From Asterochloris sp. CNOR1 (Eukaryota; Chlorophyta; Trebouxiophyceae; Trebouxiales; Trebouxiaceae), in contig OZ017752.1 in NCBI GenBank assembly GCA_963969365.1, positions 558,001-622,000 on the forward strand: 64,000 bases of DNA, written 5' to 3'. This document shows positions 22,860-35,200 of the stretch, piece after piece (positions within the stretch are counted from its first letter, which is position 1; the number at the start of each line of letters is the position of its first letter). The position numbers and the translations under genes were made by a program. The notes under the pieces were generated by a model. That model worked only from the letters and a program-made list of their open reading frames with translations. It ran no database searches and was not told the origin of the DNA.

Positions 22860-24945
22860 TCATGCGCAGCAGCCGGCACGCCTTGCTGGTCTTGCCTGTG
22901 CGGTCATGTCCACTGTGTCTGGGATATACCTGCAGCAGGGGAGGAATGTGCTTGCTCCTCAACACTGAAGATATGCTGCAGAAGGCAGGTGCTGGCAAAG
23001 GCAGGAGCCTGCATGTCAAGCACCACACAGCTGCCCCTGACAAGCCAGGAGGCAGCCCTGGACACCGCACAGGATGCTCTCAACGACTCACTGTTCGTCT
23101 TGCGGCTCGTTTTTGAGTGCATTGCGGGCAATGCACTGGAAGGCATCCTCCACGTTTACATTCTCCTTGGCGCTTGTCTCAAAGCAGGGGATGCTGCCCT
23201 TGGTGCCTGCCCACTGCCGGGCCTTCTTGTCAGACACCTGCACAGGATAAGATGTTTGAGCACTCACATGCCATGCTGCCACGTCTGTCAAGAGCAGCTG
23301 ACTTCGTGACAGCTTCAGCTAGATGAGCTTTAGATCAAGTTCAAACCCTGCTGCTCTGTAAAACCTTGAATTAGACGGCAGCAGTTCTCGAACACCACAC
23401 AAGACACCTGGAAACCACTTAAAAAGCATCTCACCACTCTCTGCTTGCCACCGTCCAGATCTGTCTTGTTCCCCAGCACCACAAAGGGGAAGTTGTCCTG
23501 GTTGGGGGGGTTGGCCTGCACAAACATTACAGATAGTCCGTGGCAAATGACTGGCATGAAGTTTCACCAGGCATGTCTTGGCTTCAACAAATTGACAGAT
23601 CACTCTCTGGTCCATTCTCATCCGGGGCCAGCTTGTGTCAGCCTGCAAGAGCCCACATGCGCTGGCTCATCGCCAGGTGCTGCCGGCCGCAAGCGCGCAG
23701 GCATTGCCGAGCAGGTCACGCTGCGAGCACCCAGCCCAATGGCAGAGACTGCTCATGCCCGAGAGGTCAAAGTTGATCAGACGGTGGCGGCGCTGCACAA
23801 TGCTCGGCCCTCACATGCAGTCAGCATATTCCTGCAGATTGCATTCAGGCATCATTCGCTGTTGTGCAGAACGCTCACTTGCAAGAGGAACTCGTCCCGC
23901 CAGTTGTCAAGGTTGTCAAAGGTTTTGTGGGCGTTGACATCGTAGACCAGCACTGCACAATCGGCTCCCCGGTAGAAGGCCACCCCCAAGCTCTGGAACC
24001 GCTCCTGCCCTGCGGTGTCCCATATCTGCAGGCCAGGGCCAGGGGAGTTTGGTGCTGGCATTGCAGTGTTGCTGGTAATGCACTCTGGCAGTGCTCCCAG
24101 CTGACAGCATGCCATACCTGCAGGGCATGGACTGGCGTTAGCAGAGCGTTTCCAGCCTCAATGGGTGCTGTGAAGGGTGAAGTGCTGGCAAGAAGGCCTG
24201 ACATGCAGAGCCACCTGGGAGTGGGGCTGCTTCACCGTCCCTGCCCTGCAGTGTCCAACAACTGGCAGGGCATCTGAGGGTTGGTGCCATGTGAGCCTCT
24301 CGCATGCAGAGCAGCTCTGAAAGCGCTACTGCCCTGCGATGTCGCTGATGTTGGAGCGGAACATGGATTTTGTGGTGATGCTGAGATGATTTTGATGTTG
24401 GGAGGACCTTTGTTTCCCAGCAGCTCTGCTGAGCACAGCCCAATATGTGGGGCAGTTCCGGTGCTGACAGGGCCGCATTGGCTGCAAACGTACAAGTCCT
24501 GGCATGCGCCGAGCTGAGCCGAGACAGGACGATTTGTGGAGGTGAGCTGCCTCAGTGGGTCCTCACTTGCAGCGTGACTGTCCTGTCGTCCACTTGGACC
24601 TCCTTTGTGAGGAAGTCTGCGCCGATGGTGGCCTTGTACTGGCTGGAAAACTTCTTGTTCACGAACTGGTTCATCAACGAGGTCTTCCCAACTCTGCAGC
24701 AGGTGGACAAAGGCACCTGTGGATGCAGGCATGGTGGGTAGGAAACTCACGATGCACACTGCGCCTGATTGCTGCAAGGGTATATGAGGCATGATATGCT
24801 GAGCAGCTGTGCTTGATGCTTGGTACACTTAGACAGTGCTGTACCAGTGCATGCAGGAGTCTGCATGCCCTTGTGGATCTGCACGGCCTCACCCGCTGTC
24901 CCCAAGGATGATGACCTTCAGCAGAGTGCGCTTCCTGGACGCCAT
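22860..24945 (-). CDS. RAB7: Rab7-family small GTPase
   Basis: The start at 24945 gives [18 protein letters not shown]. The next exon completes the P-loop GDSGVGKTS and the Rab7 effector region [12 protein letters not shown]. The following exons supply [20 protein letters not shown], the guanine motif NKTD and the [14 protein letters not shown] box. The final exon reads [15 protein letters not shown] and ends RRAGCCA before TGA at 22862-22860. All five G-box motifs are intact, so an active GTPase is expected. Rab7 controls late endosome-to-vacuole fusion with the HOPS complex, a subunit of whose family is encoded 17 kb away. The C-terminus is CC plus Ala rather than the usual CXC or CC end. 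The intron before the WDTAGQ exon holds two decayed copies of that exon's start. The start lies 79 bases from the divergent glutaredoxin start. Confidence 0.95.
23995..24350 (-). repeat. Decayed copies of the Rab7 WDTAGQ exon start
   Basis: The intact exon start (about 24030 downward) is echoed upstream in the same intron at about 24230-24268, where GGACACTGCAGGGCAGGGACG matches the intact GGACACCGCAGGGCAGGAGCG region, and at about 24311-24350. Both copies are short and carry changes that break the frame or introduce a stop. Confidence 0.75.
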
Positions 24946-25023
24946 TGCTCACCACTCTGCGTCTGCTTGGTCTGATGTGTGAGGCTGTCCCTTATATTTT
25001 GGCTTCTTGCAAAACAGTCTGCC

Positions 25024-26056
25024 ATGCAGCGCACTACTGCTCTTGAGAATGGGGCAGGCAGAGCTGCTTCGACAATCTCTCACAGCAGGTGCACTCGCCC
25101 CCAGAGCGGCAAAAGGCTGCATCATCGGCAATCCAGGAACATGGTTCGAGTCTGGGCTGGCTTTCAGGACGCCATCAATAAGGTGTCAGAGGTTGTCACC
25201 CAGACAGCTCCCCTCAACAATCTGAAGAAAAGCATTGCCCAGGCGCAGGCAAGGCTGTGTCCTCTGCTCCCCTGCAGCAGGCATTCTGTGTTCACGGAGA
25301 AGTGCGCAATCTCCATGTTAGCAACCAGCTCCTGCCGCAGGCTGGTCAGTACAGCAGGGAGGACATCCAGCAGCAGATTCAGAACGACCTCAACAGCAAT
25401 CCCGTAAGCTGTGCAGGCTGTCTGTCTGCAATGCTTGCAGCAGGCCAATGCCTCATCACCTCTCACATCGTGCTACTGCTGCAGGTTGTTGTGTATTCCT
25501 GGACACGCTGCCCCTTCTGCAGGTAGGCTCACAAAGCACATGTCGCTCTGCACCCCTGGCAGTGAGGCCTGGCGCTTGCTGACGTAATGTCCAGCACAGT
25601 AGCACTGCACCCTTGAACCTCATGTGGCTGGGCTGAGGCCTGTATTCCTGACTATAGGGAGGCCAAGCAGTTGTTGTCACAGACTGGCGCTCATTATAAA
25701 GCAGTGGAGCTGGACACCATGCCAGAGGGCAATGCTATTCGCGCTGAGCTTGCAGAGGTGGGCCCTTGCCGCCCCAAGTGTGCCAACAGGCTAAGCATTG
25801 TGCTGCCATGGACTGGCGCATCTGCAGGTCCTGCATGCCATCGTCTTCCAGCCTGGGTGGGGTTTTCCCTTGGGACAAGACCAGTCCTTCCATCTGTAAA
25901 TTGTGTCAGTGCATGCAGATGACAAACAGGACTAGCATGCCCAACATTTTCATCAAAGGCAAATCAATCGGTGGTTGCAATGATGGCCCTGGAGTGATGA
26001 CATTGAAGAGAGAAGGCAAATTGGAGCCAATGCTCAGGCAGGCAGGTGCACTTTGA
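25024..26056 (+). CDS. CPFC-type glutaredoxin, probably plastid-targeted
   Basis: From ATG 25024 the N-terminus is Ser/Thr/Arg-rich with no acidic cluster after residue 8 (AASTISHSRCTRPQSGKRLH), typical of a plastid transit peptide; ATG 25141 is an alternative start. Exon 1 ends at 25248 in a GC donor (CAG|GCAAGG). Later exons give DLNSNP joined to VVVYSWTRCPFC, then REAKQLLSQTGAHYKAVELD, then the glutathione-site block MPNIFIKGKSIGGCNDGPG (TVPNVFI...GG in relatives), ending near 26056. CPFC carries both active-site cysteines, so dithiol and monothiol chemistry with glutathione are possible. The protein would reduce disulfides or deglutathionylate plastid targets. The small exon before the MPNIF exon is not resolved. 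Confidence 0.87.
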
Positions 26057-26080
26057 ATTGTCAGAGGCTAGACTGTTTAG

Positions 26081-26130
26081 ATCTGCAGCTGACTGCATAC
26101 AGTCAATCTGCAGCTGAATGCATACATTCA
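26081..26130 (+). repeat. 25-bp tandem duplication
   Basis: Two adjacent copies of a 25-base unit (26081-26105 and 26106-26130), each beginning ATCTGCAGCTGA and differing at a few positions. It lies just after the glutaredoxin stop, in the convergent gap before the importin-9 stop. Confidence 0.85.
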
Positions 26131-26215
26131 AAGTCAGTCCTGCTCATGGCAGACAAGGTGATGCAGTGCAGCGCGCTGAAACACAGTTCAAGTGCAATGT
26201 GCTCAGTGATGAAAG

Positions 26216-29200
26216 CTACAGCAAGCTCTGCAGAGTCTGCCGCTGAGAAGGCGTCAAATGCAAAGCTAATGCCTCCAGGCTGGCCCTGTCTTCGTTGTAA
26301 AGCATTTTGAGCTGCTGACCCAGGAAGGACGGCATGTCAAGATGATAAATAGGGTCGGTGTGGTATGTTGCATCATCAGATAGAAGGTCCTGCTCCTCCA
26401 GACTCTGTTGGGCCAGCATGTTGAGGTCTGCAGGCAGCAGGCATTCTTGTTGGACTACACAGTCTGCCAGGGAGCCAAGCAGGCACCCCATTGGGGAATC
26501 TGTTCTCTTGAGGCATTGCTCTAGACCGCAGTGAGTCAGAATGCTCCTGCAAATATGACATCAACCCAATCACTGCTTGTTGAGCCAAAACGCCGTGGGA
26601 GTACTGGAGAAAGGGGTGGTCTGCAGCATGCAGCGACCCAGTGGTCTTTTATACAGCCACCCTGATTGCCTGTTTTTCATGGTCTTACTGTGTGGTCTTG
26701 GGCAGGCAGAAGCCTTGGGCAACTGGCCCATGCATTCAATCAGTCAGAAACCCATCAAGCCCACATTAATTGGGCAAAAGCCCGTGCAGTCGCTCTGCAC
26801 CCCACCAGGGCCCAGTCCCAGGCCAGTCTCGTGCCAACCTCTGGGATGCCCAATGTCTGGCTGGACAGCAGACCATGTCAGTCGGTGCACCCACCCTGGC
26901 CAAGTCCCAGGCCGCCAGGGATGCCCAGCTCCGCCTCCAGCTTGGCAATGGCGCCGTTTGCCTCCTCGTCTGAGGCCCCTTCCTCCTCCCACTCATCGCT
27001 GTCATCGTCAGTCACGCTCTTGCGCCCTGCACGGAGAGGCATGAAGTGGCACAAGCATTCGAAAAGTTGACTGCAGGCCCTTCTGACTATTGGCAAAGGC
27101 GTGACTGCTGCATGAAGCTTGTCAAGCTGTGCATCATGCAGCCACCCTTGCAGCTTGCAGGAGTGCAGTGGCCAAGCAGGGGTGCCATCCAAAGGGAAGC
27201 CCCACACAGAAGCCCTGGCAGCAGCATGCTCCTCACGGCAATGCACTGCACGCCTCAAAGTGCATGGCTTTGCTGCTCCTTTTGTCCATCATGCAGTATG
27301 CAATGACCTTGATGCGGAAGCAGGCAGGGGCGCCACATGCAGCCAGGCTAGGCCTCAGGCCAGCTGTAAGAAAGAGCGGTACAACAGTGTGCTCGATGTG
27401 CGTGCCCTGCCGGTGGGAAGACAGCAGATGTAGGTGCTGGCCGCACCGCTGAGTGCCTGGCTCTGCTGCTCCTGCAGGTAGTCTGCCAGAAGGGCCAGTA
27501 TCTTGGCTGGCGCAGGCTCCATGCTCCACTGCTCTGCCTGGTGCTTGGCCCGGCTGCGCGTCCTGATACCGCTGTCAACATCCATGCGCTTGCCCTTCAC
27601 CTGCATGCAAGTCGATAATCACATGAGCTGTGAGCATCTTCTGCTGCCTAGGACACAGCGACCTGGCTGACTCACCAGACTTGATACTTCTGACACTGGA
27701 GCCTGCCTTGCACACCACAGGACCTTCTCAGAACATGCGCGCCGTGACCAGAGGGGATTGGGCACAATGCTGGCGGCTACTGCCACCCTGAGCAGCAGCA
27801 TCTGACCCAGCTGGCTGGGCAGGGACCTGTGCAGAAGAGACGTCGCGTGTACAATCACAAAAGCACATTGTGTATGCCTGCAGAGACAACCCCTAGACAG
27901 CCGTCAGGACAGAGAGTCCGTGTGGCCATCAGCAGTGCCATGGCTGAAAGCTGACAGCTGGATAGCACAGAAGGAGTGTGCAGACCAGTGTACACGCCTG
28001 CAAAGACGGCTAGCCGCACTTGCCTGCCAAGCGCATTTGCTTCGCCTGAGCAGTGTGTGCCGCGTGGCCAGTGGCAGCACCAGGGCAGACACTGACAGCT
28101 TGTTGTTACTGGAGGAGCAGTACATACTGAGATGAGCAGAGTCCCTGCCTGCAGAGGCGGCCAGGCAGACGCGCCTGGGAAGCCGCCAGGGCATTATGGG
28201 CAGCAATGCCAGGGTAGGAACACTCACAGCATGACTGCGTAGCACATGCTGGGACAGCTCAGTGTGCCTGCCCACATAGAGGCCAGCCCCTGTTTTCTTA
28301 CCTGAGCAGCTGCCAGCGCAGGATGCCGCGTGGCCAGCAGCAGTGCCAGGGCAGACACAGACAGCTTGATGTGGTAGGCTCCCTGGAACTCGAGGAAGCG
28401 TTCTGTCCACAAGCCCAGCACCAGCTGCAGTGCGCTGCCCTGCCCACCTGCAGCAGCATCATTCAGCCTGAGCAGGGGCGCTGGGGGTGCAGGTGCGTAC
28501 ACGATGGGGCTGCAGTGCGTGCAACCTGTCTGGCAGGCCTGCAGCTGCAGGGTCAGCATAATGCAGAGCTTGTGACCCTGCTTTGGAGTGGGCTGTGTGC
28601 ATGCACCCGTGGATAAGGACAGTTTGCACGCACCTGGGGCAGGCATGCCAGCCAGGCACTCGATCAGCTCACGGGCATTTATATGCGCCAGCTGCCCCAC
28701 CAGCGCCAACAGGGAGATCAGTACGGGGGAGCTGGAGGAGGCCGCCAGCTTGGCCACGACTGCTGCCAGCATGGGGGGCAGCACAGGAGCGATCTGCGGA
28801 CAGCAGGCAGCTGAGGGCGGTCACAGTGTCACCACAGGATGTCTGTGCAGGCAGCAGACAGGCATGGCCAGGAGTGCCCATCACTGCAGCCAGCATGCGA
28901 TGCTGCAGAGGCGCTGCCGTCAGCAGCTGGCACAGGTTGACATGTACTGGCCAATGCCATGCGTGGGGCAGAGGCAGAGCGCTGCTGCCAGCTCCAGGGA
29001 AATAGGGCTCATATCAGCCAACACTGCAGTGGGGCAGCCTGGAATCCAGCACAAGGTTGGAAGTGGCTGTAGCGACCAACGGCATCAGAAGGGTAACTCA
29101 AGGCTCATGCAGCCGGACACCAGCAAAGATGCTGGCCAGCTGCCCACAATGTGCAGCAGACCGGCAGCACAAGATTGTGAGGCTAAGTGGCCAACCACAT

Positions 29201-32200
29201 GATGGCTGGCAGAGGTCTGTTGCGGCACCCTGAAAAGAGCAGGAAGCCTCACTTAAACCTCGCCAGCAGCAGGTGGGCAGGCTGCTACAGGCAAATGCGA
29301 CTTGCCCCTCAAGCAGTGGGAGCCACAATCACTCACCCTGCCCGGCATTACGCGCAGCATCTGTGAGAGCAGGCTGCCCACATACAGGGAGGCTGAGTCC
29401 CCTGACTCAGGCTGCAGCAGCCTGCTGGAGGCCTGCAACAGGGACTGCAGGGTCTGCCCAGGGTCTGCACCATTCCACGATAGAACTGCCTCCCCACCCA
29501 CGCCTAACAGCGTCCTGCAGCAGCAGAGCAAACCGCATCAGCGGGCAGTCGCGTGCCTTTTAAAAGGGCTGCATGCCAGGCAGCACCTGCATGGCTGCTG
29601 ACATATCCAGCCCCCCTCACTGGCAGCCACCAATGGGTGGGTGTGCCAGGTGCAAACATTTGCACGAGCAGTCAGAGATGTAGTGTGCATGCAGGCAGGC
29701 ACAGGATACCCCAGCCTTGCGGGTTGCAGGGCTGCGGCAAAGCAGCTCCTGCAGGTGACTAGCGTACTAATGGTGGCAGTAGGCTCACTTCATATACTCG
29801 CAGCAGCTCTGCAGGATGCCCGGGTCATCGTGATGCAGCATGAGGCGCAGGACTGCCCCCGAGAGGGCAGCCTGCATGCGCGCGGCCTGCTCTGTGGTGG
29901 CTGGCTTGAGGAGGATGGTGACCATGTCCAGGGCTCCCTCCACCAAGCTGGGCTCATGGCTGCTGGGGCTGGTGATGATGGAAGCCAGGTGGGGCAGGGC
30001 ATGCTCCTGCCAGCGGGCAGACAGGCCACTTGTCAGGAGATGAGTGCACGTTTCTGATCAGCTGCATTATCTGGTGCTGGGTGCACTCCATCATTGTCCT
30101 TATTGCCACATCAGCCCTCATTGGGTGGGTACATGTCTCATGACCTGTCTTGTGCAGGCGAAGCCCAGGAAGAGGGGCAGCATGCCTGCACTGCCAAGAC
30201 CGTGCCAGCAGCGAGGGAGTGGAGGCACAAGCAGAAAGGAAGCCTGCCCTGGATAGAGGGTGAGCTCTCGCCGCACCCTGTGCAGGGCGCGCCTGAGCAG
30301 CACAGCTGCCAGCATGGCTCCCTTGAGAGTAAGCAATTACTGTGTCAGCTCCTGATGGTCCTGATGGTTCCCGTCACAGGCTCACCCGGGGGTTTGGCAG
30401 GACTCAAGTCGGCTGGCACAGGTTCACCTGAACACAGAACTTAGAGGGCCGTGGCCCTGCTGATGCGATGTGCCAGGCCGTCTGTCAGGGATTCAGGCCT
30501 GCAGGCTGACACCTTCACCACCGCCCGTGCAGCCGACTGACCGCAGTGCCTGTCGCATGGCAAGCTTGATGACCTTAATGAACCTACCAGAAGGTCAGGC
30601 AGGGAGTCAGCATTGGCGGCCCAGGCCTCAATGACGTCCTTGCACCCCTCTGACAGCAGAGGATCTGCCACATGCTGCGCCCACAATTGCAGCACTTGGC
30701 GGCTGAGAGCAGCTTCAGAGCCCTTTGGGTGCAGGTCGGCATTGACAGCAGCCTTGAGCGCCTCCAGTGCTAGATTAAGGCTCTCCTCTGAAGTCTGGTC
30801 CAGTAGCGCTTGCAACCCTGCAGAAGGCAACAGGACTGCTGAGGCAGTGCTTTGGCTGGCGAGTCAACATCGATGCACGCTGAAGGGCCAGGTTTCAGCT
30901 CGGGAGACTCTCGCTGTGGCACTTGCAGCCCTGCAAATGTTCTATGACGTTTCCAGTCTCTGTTGTGTGGTGCAGATCAGTGTGAGTGCAGCCATGCGGG
31001 CCTCCAATGTCAGCTTCAGGCTGTGATCTGAAGTCCAATCCAAAACGCTTGCACCACTACAGGTGGCAGGTAGGTTTGTGTGGCTCTGCATTGTCAGGCA
31101 TGTCAAACGTTGAAGGTGGCCTCCAGCGGCTGCAGTGCCAGCCTCCATGCTCTGTCTGGAAGTCTAATTTACCTGTGCTTGCAGTCCTGCAGATGATAGC
31201 TAGGTGCAAGGGCAGCAACTTGTGTGGAATGTAGGCAGCCCAGCTGCTCAGCTGGGCCGCATCTGCCAGGGTGCTGGCAGAAGCGTGTTGCAACAGCTGT
31301 GCTGCGGGCCTGCTGGGAAGCGAGCAGGCACTTGGGGTTCAAGCAGCATGCAGTGCACTGGTGCACAACGATAACGGGGCCTGAAGCCTTGCATGTGTGC
31401 CATGTCTGCTGTCCCCGAGATTGCTGCTCAAGAGGTCAAGGTGAGGGCAGCATGCCATTAAGGAGAGGCCAGCAGTGGCACAAGGGTGCAAAGTGAGGAG
31501 CCTTGCCTGTGTAGATTTGCTGCAGAGATGGCTGCACCATCTCCTTGCTGAGCTTAGGTATGAGCCTCATCAGGGCCTTGCAGCCGTTGATCTGCACTGG
31601 CGCAGGGTTCCCAGAGGTCAGGCTGCTGGCTCCTGCCTGGAGGAAAGGCAGTGCCCTCTCTGGAGACAGGGCCTCGGACAGCCTGCAGGCCCACATGTGA
31701 CCCTTTGAGCAGACACATCTGTCAGATGAAGCTGCCGGCACCTGTTACGAGGGAGGACAGACACCATCTCAAACAGCCTGCAGGCACACATGTAAGTAAA
31801 ATGATCAAGGCAAGATGAGTTGCACTGCGTCCGCTTGCCTGGGAGCCGCCCAGAGGTCCATATTTAATGAGAGGGGCAAGTCGCCTCCTCACCTGGCAGT
31901 CAGCCACTATCCTTGCTGACCAGCAGGGCAATCTGCACTGTGCCTGCCAGAGTTCAAGGCCATCCTGAGTCCCCTAGCCAGTCCTGAAGTGCGTGCATCG
32001 TTAGGCAGTACCTGTGTATGCATCCTCTCATGTAATGCAAGACGCCAGCCAATGATCCAGAGGGAACAAACCTGCACTGCATCTGCCGGCAGCCACCCAC
32101 AGCCCCTTGTGGATCAGTGAGAGCAAGTGGCCTGCCCACCTGGCAGCCACCCAGAGCCCCTTGCCGATCAGGAAGGGCGAGTTGTTCTGCCCCGTCAGAT

Positions 32201-35200
32201 CGTTGTGCAGCACATTGTCCAGCAGCCACTCGAAGGAGAGGCTGCTCTGATCGCTCTGGGAGAGCAGCTCCAGGAGAGCATCGGCTGTGCCGCCCACGGC
32301 CTGCAGAGTTGCCTCCCGCAGCTTCCACCAGTGTGTATCACCAGCAGCCTGCAGGCAGAAGCATACACGAGTGGGCAGCCTGGGTATGGCAGTGGCCTCT
32401 TGCAGCTTCCACTAGTCTGCAATGTCAGCAGCCAGCGGGGGAAACAAAAGGGCTGCATTGGTACAGAAGAGGCAGCACATGCCATTATGAAGTGTTGATG
32501 AGGAATAGTGCAAAAAGAAATTTCCTGGTGACACTAGGCAGGGCAGAGCCTGAAAGCTTGACTGCCGCACAACCCTGATGCTGGGTGTCAGGGCCCAAGA
32601 CTGCACAGTTGGACTTCCACAGGGAGAGCACCAGGTAGGCGCACTGCTGATTATTCCGTAATGGCAGCGGTGCTCTCCCTGCTTGGCAACTGCTCATGCT
32701 CAAGCTATGTTGTTTGACCATGAGCAGTGACATGACAGGGCTGCAGCCACCCTGTTTGCTAAACACACTGATCAAGAAACCTAGTTCGAGCAATTGATAA
32801 GCAGCAAGCCTTGCCAGCCTCTCAGCCCCTGTGTGACCATGTGCTCTGGAGCCCAACTTGGCAGCCTCCTGGAAGCGTTGCCAGATGGCCTTCAGCAGCT
32901 GCCTGGACCGCGTTATCATCAATCTGCCGCGGCAAGACATAGTCCAAAGCCACCCTTGCAGCCCCTGTTTGACTATCTGCATTGAGGCCCACCTTGGCAG
33001 CGTCTGCCTCCTGGAGGCGCTGCCTGATGGCCTCCAGCAGGGCCGCTCCCGCTTTGTCATCAAACTGCTGCAGCAGCTCTGCCAGCAGCAGCTCCCCGGA
33101 GGTACGCACGCTAAAGAGGGACTCCTCCTCGTCTGCCACGTATGCATTTGCGCTCTGGGTCCAACTCTCAGTCTGCTCTGCTGTCATCTGCATGTAGCCT
33201 GCAGGGGTGGTAGTCTCAAGTGGGATGATGGTTGCTGGTCTGCCCAACAACAGCCTGCGGCGCAAGTGCATGTGGCGATGTTCTGGGTCCAGCGCTCAGT
33301 CGTTCTGCAGTCAACCTGCAGGCGTGTTAAGGTGGGCTCTGAATGTTTCAGGTCATCGTCATGGGAGCGACCATCGGCTTGCTCTGTGCTGGGCAGGATC
33401 AAAGCTATGGCTGCCCACATGCCCAGCCTGCACCTGCACAGACAGACTGCTCTCCTGTCATCTGTGTGTCAGTCTTCCAGGAAATCGGCTCAGTTGAGCC
33501 CCCAAGATCAATACTTGCTGGGCTGCAGGGCAGGGCAAGTACAGGCGACCTCAGAGCACACAGGGCTTGGTCCAGTTCATGATCTGCTCTGCCATGGAAT
33601 ACATGCTGCCTGCAGAGCAGACAAGCTCAAGTGGAACAGCCTTCGACAGTCTGCTCTGCATACAGCTCCTAGAAGAGGCAAGTCCCCTTGGCTGCTCACA
33701 GTCTGCTGTGTTGCTGCATGAAGCCTGCAGGCCACTCTGCCTTGTGCAAGGTCCCACTGAATGCACAAGCGGTGGCCCAGCAATATGATGCGGTGACAGC
33801 TTCACAATGGCACGACGCTGTGAGCAAGCCTATTGCGCACAGCACCGGCGTCCAGCAGTGAATTGGAGCTAACAACCAAGTCTTTCGTTCAGACAAAACC
33901 TGGTTCGTGTCAAGGGCATGTCTAGCAGACACACCCAGGGTGATGTAGATGAGGCGCGGCACTGCTTGCCGCATGAGGTCCACGAAGCGCTTGTTGCCCA
34001 CCAGAGTCATCAGAAACTCAATCAGCTGCGACACGAGCGTCTCAAAGCCAAGCCGGTCACCATCGCTGTCCACCTGCAGGCCTATTCAGGAAGTATGAGT
34101 GTGTCTCAAGGCTGATTGCTGAGTGCAACAAGTGACGACTAGGTGCATGCTTCTGCAGACGCTTTGCCGCTCAGATCACAGGCCTGGACTCAAGCCAGCG
34201 CCTTTCGGCCCTAGCATTGGCATTGTAATGGGACAACAGCAATCTGCCTGCTGAACCACAAAGCTCCCCAGACGGCGTGTTGCCAACATGCAGCAATTGC
34301 CGGCTGCATACCTCCTCGATCCAGCTCAGGCAGCTGTGCTGAGCAGCCTGCCAGTGTACTGGGTGCCCACCTCCGCCTCATCCAGATCACCACTGCCGGC
34401 CACCACTGCAGTCTGGTAAACTGGCAAGCAGGCCACAAACAGCTCCCAGCTCTTCGTCAGGATGTCGGGCACAAAGGGGGCCACTGTGCGGCTGAAGCTG
34501 CTGATCAGGAGTACCAGCAGCCGCAGCACCTCCATCTTCAAAGCCCAGCCAGACGTGTCCTGCAGCAGAAGCAGCAGTGGGCTGGCGTTCAACAGATCTC
34601 AGCTGCTGCGCTGTCTCCCTTTCCCAGCGGATCTGCTATCAGAAGCACCAGCAGGTTCAGCAACCTTATTGTCAGGATGCAACCAGCCATGACCTGCAGC
34701 AGGCACCCATAAGATGGATTTCTGTCGCTTGCTGGGACAAAGCAGGCACAGATTCGCCACCAACGGGGCCCAGCCAGAGGGCGTCCTGCAGCAGCCCGCA
34801 GCGGTCAAGTCAGCCACCAGGTCTGGCTGAGGTAGCCACCTGTTCTGTCGCCTGCCTTAGTTGCACAGTCGGGAAGCACAGCAGCTGTTGGTCGCTGGAC
34901 AACCAGGCACAATTGAATTGTGTCTTGGCCAGACACATCCTGTGGCAGTGCCGCGGCAGATGCTGCCTCTCAAACTGTCCTGCGCAACTCCAAGCAACAT
35001 GCCATGCCGCCTTCCCTGCAAGCACCATGAGCTGCGAGGTGACATGAGCTGCTGTGCTCTGCACTCACTGAAACTTCCTGAATCATGTACTGGCCATCCA
35101 GATGCAGATAAAGCCATGCATCCTACAGCAATCACTGCCCTGCCAGCACTGCCGCCCAGGGGCAGTCAGCAGGCATTTGCTTGCATTACACTGCCTCAAA

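Noticed and set aside
25140-25160. tRNA B-box-like GGTTCGAGTCT
   Set aside because: No matching A-box or cloverleaf nearby; it lies in the glutaredoxin coding exon.
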